Source of the DNA: Tieghemiomyces parasiticus
Lineage: Eukaryota; Kickxellomycota; Dimargaritomycetes; Dimargaritales; Dimargaritaceae
Direction of reading: 5' to 3'
Length of the DNA stretch: 17,891 bases
Assembly (NCBI GenBank): GCA_027575765.1
Contig: JANBPT010000959.1
Span: 1 to 17,891, forward strand
This document shows, piece after piece, positions 10,901-16,900 of the stretch; within the stretch, counting starts at the first letter, position 1, and every line of letters begins with the position of its first letter. A program made the translations under genes and the position numbers. The notes beneath the pieces were generated by a model, which had not been told where the DNA came from, did not search any database, and worked only from the letters and a program-made list of their open reading frames with translations.

Positions 10901-13900
10901 TCAGCCACTTCAACCAGTCTTTCTTGCTCGAGCTCACCCGCCCCGTCTCCCGTGGCACGCTAAGCAAGACCCTGCTCAGCCTGGTCAATCACCACGCGGT
11001 GCTGCGCAGTCAGTATCGCCGTGACCCCACTGAACAATGGTCCCAAACCATTCCGCCTCCCTTTTCCACCCTGTCCAGTCAGGTCCACGAGGTCACCTGT
11101 GTCGAATCCGAGCTATCCCAATGCTGCTACCAAGTGCAGCAGTCCGTTGACATTCACCAGGGCCACAACGTCGCCGCTGCACTGGTTCATCTGGGTGCTC
11201 CTAAAGACAACCGTCGTTTATCACACACTCTGCTCTTCCTGACCATACACCACCTGGTCGTGGACCTCGTGTCCTGGTCCATCCTCCTGGAAGACCTGAC
11301 TTCACTGCTAGACGGCCTTACACCCCTGCCACCCTCCTTGCCCTTCGCCAACTGGGCCTCGGAGCTCGACCGGTGGCGTCGGGAGCGAAGTGTAGCCCAC
11401 TTGGACCCAGAGCCCGAGGTGGTCTGCCCATTGTCACTCTCGCTATGTCCACTGACAGCACTACCGGCCAACATGGCTGGGAATGAGGTCAGCCACACCG
11501 TTCAGATTCCAACCGATGTTACTGAGGCACTTATCCAGGTCGCCGGGGATTCATTCCACCTCGACGAGCTCCTCCTGGCCGCCCTCTGTGGGGCGTTGGC
11601 CGTGGTGACCCACTCTCCCACGACCACGGTGCATACGGAATCCCACGGCCGCCACCCCTGGTACGAGGGCATGGATCTGAGTCGCACAGTGGGCTGGTTT
11701 ACCACTATCCTGCCCATCACAGTGACCAATACTCCGTCGGCTAGTTTGAGCGAACGTCTCTGCCAAATTAAGCACACCCGGCGGAGTCTACGGCACCACG
11801 GCCTAGAAACCGACTGGCCGAAGGCACCACTCGATCTAAGCCATCAGACGACTGCCGCCTACCACCCTATGGAGGTCGTGTTTAACTTCCTAGGACGCAC
11901 GACCGATGACCGTGCCCTCACCTGCCATGGGAAGGCGCCCTGGGTCGTCCGCCACGACCTCCTCCCTCTAATCCCCACCGGTGGTGGTGAGGAGCTGCGC
12001 CCGCAGGTACTGGAGGTCCTCGGATGGCAAACCAGTACCGGCCTAGAACTAACAGTCAACTACTGCCCGCAGGTCGTCCCAACGGCTACCGTGGCGGCCC
12101 TGGGCGACGAGGTACGCAAGTATTTGGCTGAAATAGCGACCCTGAACCTTGCTACTCTGTGGGTGCCGTCAGACTTCCCTTTGCTCGAGGCCAATCAGGG
12201 TGACATGGCCAAGATCGTCGCCGATCTCCCCACCCTGGGACTGACCGTCGCCGAGGTGCAGAATTTTTACCCCATGACGCCCATGCAGCAGGGACTCTGG
12301 ACGGCCACCGCCAAGGACCCCACCGAATACCTTCTCCAGTTTGCCATGACCATCAACGGTGTCAGCGACAATGACGTCCTCCTCCACGCCCTCGAGGCAG
12401 TCGTTGCCCGCCACTCCATCCTGCGCACCGTCTTCCTAACCTCCTTCAGCAACGCCCGGAGTAATGGCATCCAGGTGGTGTCACGGCGGCCTCGATTCGG
12501 CTGGCGAGCAATTGGGTGCTGGTCAGAGGTTGGCGTACAGGACGAGGAGGACTACCTACGTAGCGACAAGGCCCTGGGCTTCACCCCGGATCAACCGCTA
12601 CTCCGCTACTGTGTTGCACCGGCCACCCAGGCTAGCACTCGCTTGATCATGACGATTCACCACGCGCTGATCGATGGGTGGTCGTTTGGCATCTTTACAC
12701 AGGAGCTGCGCCACTTCCTCTCGTCTGGTCCGTCGGCCAGTTTATCTCCCGCGGTAGAATTTTCCGCTTACGTGGAGCACATCGGCAACCTGGATGATAC
12801 GGAGGCACGGACCGTTTGGGAGGACTACTTGCGAGGTATCGGGCAACCAACGACGCTGCTTTTGCCGAAGGAGCCGACAGCATCACTAATTAAGACCGAG
12901 TACCATATTGTGATCCACGATGATGCGACCCACCTCCAGACTTTGGTTAAAGACCACGGGTTGACCGTGTACACCCTTCTCAAGGCCGCCTGGGCCTACC
13001 TCCTCCACCGCTACACCGGCCTATCCGACATCGTGTTCGGCAATACTGTGTCGGGTCGTGCCCTGGACTTGCCCGGTGTCGACGGTGTCGTAGGTTGCCT
13101 GATCAACACCGCACCATGTCGTGTAACGATAGGAGCAGATATGGAACTTAAGGGCTTTCTCCAGGGCATCAATGCGCAAAGCCAACGATTGGTCGCCGTG
13201 GAGCACTGCCATCTTGCTGATCTGAACTGCTGGGTGGAGGGCGACCTTCGAGTCACTGACATGTTCAACACGATGCTGGTCTATGAAAACTACCCCAATA
13301 CTGGCATGGTCAGCGACGATCAAGCAGTCACGTTTTCAGACCTCAAGGCAGTCGAATCTACGGAGTATGCGCTAACGGTGATCAACCAAGTTGAGCATGG
13401 CCAGCTGACAGCCATTCTTAACTGGAGCACGAGTGACTTTGCCGAGCCCTACATTGAGGCTCTAGGTGGACACTTACGGTCTATTATAAATCAGATGGCG
13501 GATATTCTCCCGCAGCACAGCGGTTCGTCTAGTCTGGCTGACCTGGACCTACTCTCCCCAGCTGAGCTCCAGAGCTTAACCGTTAACATGGCGCGCCCTA
13601 CTAAGCCTATCGACTTTGACACTTGTATTCCCGGGCTGTTCACTAAGCAAGCTGAACAAACCCCTGACCACCCCGCCGTCGAGTACAATGACCCCCCCTC
13701 GGGTACCATCAGCTGGACCTACCGGGAACTCCTGGAGAAGTCCAGGGTCATCGCCCGCCACCTCCTCTCCCAGGAAGTCCAGCGAGAAGAGCCGGTTGGC
13801 CTACTCATAGACCGTCTGCCTAGTACGGCCGCCGCAATGTTGGGCGTACACTTAGCAGGTGCTTCATTTGTGCCTTTAGATGCTAACCTTCCCCTCGACC

Positions 13901-16900
13901 GTCTGCAGTTCATTGCCCGTGACTGCGGAATCCAACGTATCCTGTACAATATTGGCGACGTGGAAAAGGTGGAAGCCATTCGCCATGGCACAGGGGTGGC
14001 CACGGACTCTCTCGACACCTTACTGATCAACGACAGCAGTGAATCGACGGACCTTGGACTTCCCATCGTCCAGCCCACCGACTTGTCCCATATCCTCTAC
14101 ACGTCTGGAACAACAGGGCAACCTAAGGGTGTCCAACTGGAACATCGTGTCATGGCCAACTTCGTCCAGCAGTCACCGGAAGTCATTGTCATCCGATCGG
14201 GAATGCGAGTGATGCAGAATATGGCCCTCACCTTCGACTGCTGCCTAGTTGAGATCCTGACCACCGTGTGCAACGGTTCTACGGTCGTGCTACGTAACGA
14301 CCTCCTGGACACGTTGCCCAAGGTCGACGTCCTAATGGCCACGCCCTCCGTCCTGGCGACTCTCGACCCGACCAAGTATCCCAACCTTCGCCATGTAATT
14401 ACCGCTGGGGAGGCCTTACCTCGTCCTCTTGCCGAGCGCTGGTCAAGCCACTGTCCCATCACCAACATGTACGGCCCCACAGAGTGTTTACTAAGCCACA
14501 CCGTGCAGTTCACCCCTGGAGGCCCTGTCACCATCGGCCACCCCATTCCCAACACTGAGTGCTACATCCTGGACCACAAGCTACGCCCTGTACCGGTCGG
14601 CGTACCTGGAGAGATTTACGTCGGCGGTATCTGCGTCACCCGCGGCTATGTGAACCGCCCCGATCTTAATTCTAAGGCCCTTCTACCCAATCCGTACACC
14701 GGAAGAGGTTACCTGTACCGTACGGGCGATGTGGGCCGCTGGCTCCTGGACGGGACGGTGGAGTACTTTGCCCGCAGTGACGATCAGGTCAAGGTCCGCG
14801 GCCATCGCGTGGAGCCTCAGGAGATTGAGGCTGTCCTGGGCCAGTGCTTAGAGGTCAGCTCAGTCGCAGTGGTTTTTTCATCTGGTAAGCTGTATGCGTT
14901 TGTTTGTCCCGACACTATTACTCCATCGAGCCTGAGGGCGCACGCGGTGGCCCACCTTCCACCATACATGGTGCCTAGTGCCTTCTTCCTGCTAACTGAA
15001 CTTCCGCGGAACGCGAACGGCAAGACCGACAAGCGCCGACTGCTTGGCCTCCTGCCCTCTTTTATCAGCCAAGCGTGCGACCGTGCGGTGACTGCGCCGG
15101 AGAACGAGGCGCAGCTCCTAATCGTCGACATCATGGCCCAGGTTCTAAACATGTCAGCATCCCAGATCGATATTCACGACTCCTTCTTCCAACTGGGTGG
15201 TGACTCCATCTCGGCCATCCGGCTCTCCTCCCTGTGCCGTGACCATGGCATCCATGTCAGTATCGCGCAGATATTCCAGTACGGCACCCCTGCGGCGCTT
15301 GCTGGTATCATAGACTTTGATAGCTCGCCCTCGACCACGATGGCCTACCAGCCGTTTGAACTCGTTGCTTCCTCTGGGGTGGCTATTGAGGATCTGACAG
15401 CTGAGGTTGCGACAAGTTTGGGTGTCGGGACTGAAACCATCGAGGATATCTTGCCCGTGTCCAGCCTGCAGCAGGGGTTTCTCGTCAGCACTCTCAAAGA
15501 CCCCAGCGCCTACATGGTGCAGACGGTCTACGACCTGACGGGCCCGCTTGACGTGGCCAAACTGCACCAAAGCTGGTCGCAGGTCGTCCGATCCCACCAG
15601 ATCCTGCGTACCAAGTTCCTTGTCCCCACCGACCAGTCGCAGCACGCCTTCCTCCAGGTGGTACTCCGTGACACTGATTTCGAGTGGACCTACCATGACC
15701 AGCCCCTGACAGGCCTTGACCAGGCCGAACACCACCACCTTGTCTCCGACCGGGCGCGCGGCTTCACCCTGACTGGTCCGTTGATTCGCTTTGCCGTCTA
15801 CCGCGGTCCGGCTGATCGTCACCTGTTCTGCACCACGTTCCACCACGCCTTGCTCGACGCTTGGTCGGAGAGTACTGTTATGGCCGAATCCCTGGAGTAT
15901 TACCACGGCGTGAAGACCCAGCCACGGCCCCAGTACCATGAATTTATCCAACATCTGACCCGCATTGACCAGGAAGGCATGGCAGCTTTCTGGAGAGATA
16001 ACCTGGATGGAGTCAAGATGCACCCCACCATCCAGTTCCCCAGAGAATCCAACGCCACGCCAACTGAGCACGGTGAGATTCGTCACCCCGTGTCCACCAG
16101 CCTCCTCGCCACCAAACAGTTCTGCCGTGGGATGGGGCTGACCGTGAACTCCCTACTTCGCGCCGTCTGGGCCCTAACCTTAGCGCGGTACCTTGGCGAG
16201 AATGAGGAGGTTACGTTGGGTGTGCTCGTGTCGGGTCGCAACGTGCCCGTCCCTGGCATCGCAGGTATGGTGGGTATGTGCATTAATACTCTACCCCTAC
16301 GCGTGAGAGTTGACCGCAACCATACCATCACCGATTTCCTCCGTCAAGTCTATGCTGACTCGGGGGCTCTTACCGCGTACGAGCAATGTAGTCTAGTCGA
16401 TATCAAGCGGTGGGCTAAGTTGGATGCCGATAGTGACCTGTTCACCTCCCTCCTAGTCTACGACAACTACGAGACCACGACCTCCGCCTGTACCGACCAG
16501 ATCAACTACGTCCCTCGTTCCGGACAGAACTTTACAGAGTATGCGTACACTGCCAATTTCTTCGATCAGGATGATACGTTAATGCTGAATTTGAGTTACC
16601 AGACCCGATACTGCAACCCGAGCTACGCCCACTACCTAGTCCACTTCATCGACCATTGCTTAACTGCCATTGTCTCTGGCCATACTGAACAACTTGGTAA
16701 CATCCTGACCCTGCCTGCAGCAGAGCAGGCGCTGATCCGCCAGTGGTCCGACGGCATCACCATCGACTTCCCGCAGAAGGACTGGCTGGCCCACCAGTTC
16801 TTCACCCAGCATTTGGCCACCCGTGCTGACGCCATTGCCCTGGAGTCCGCCACCGACCAGTTCACCTACGCCGAGGTGTACCACCGGGCCTGCGCCATTG

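Noticed and set aside
15154..16086. 310-codon open frame on the minus strand
   Set aside because: It lies wholly opposite the C4 domain, whose plus-strand motifs are unmistakable. The minus-strand translation shows no family pattern and is explained by codon bias.
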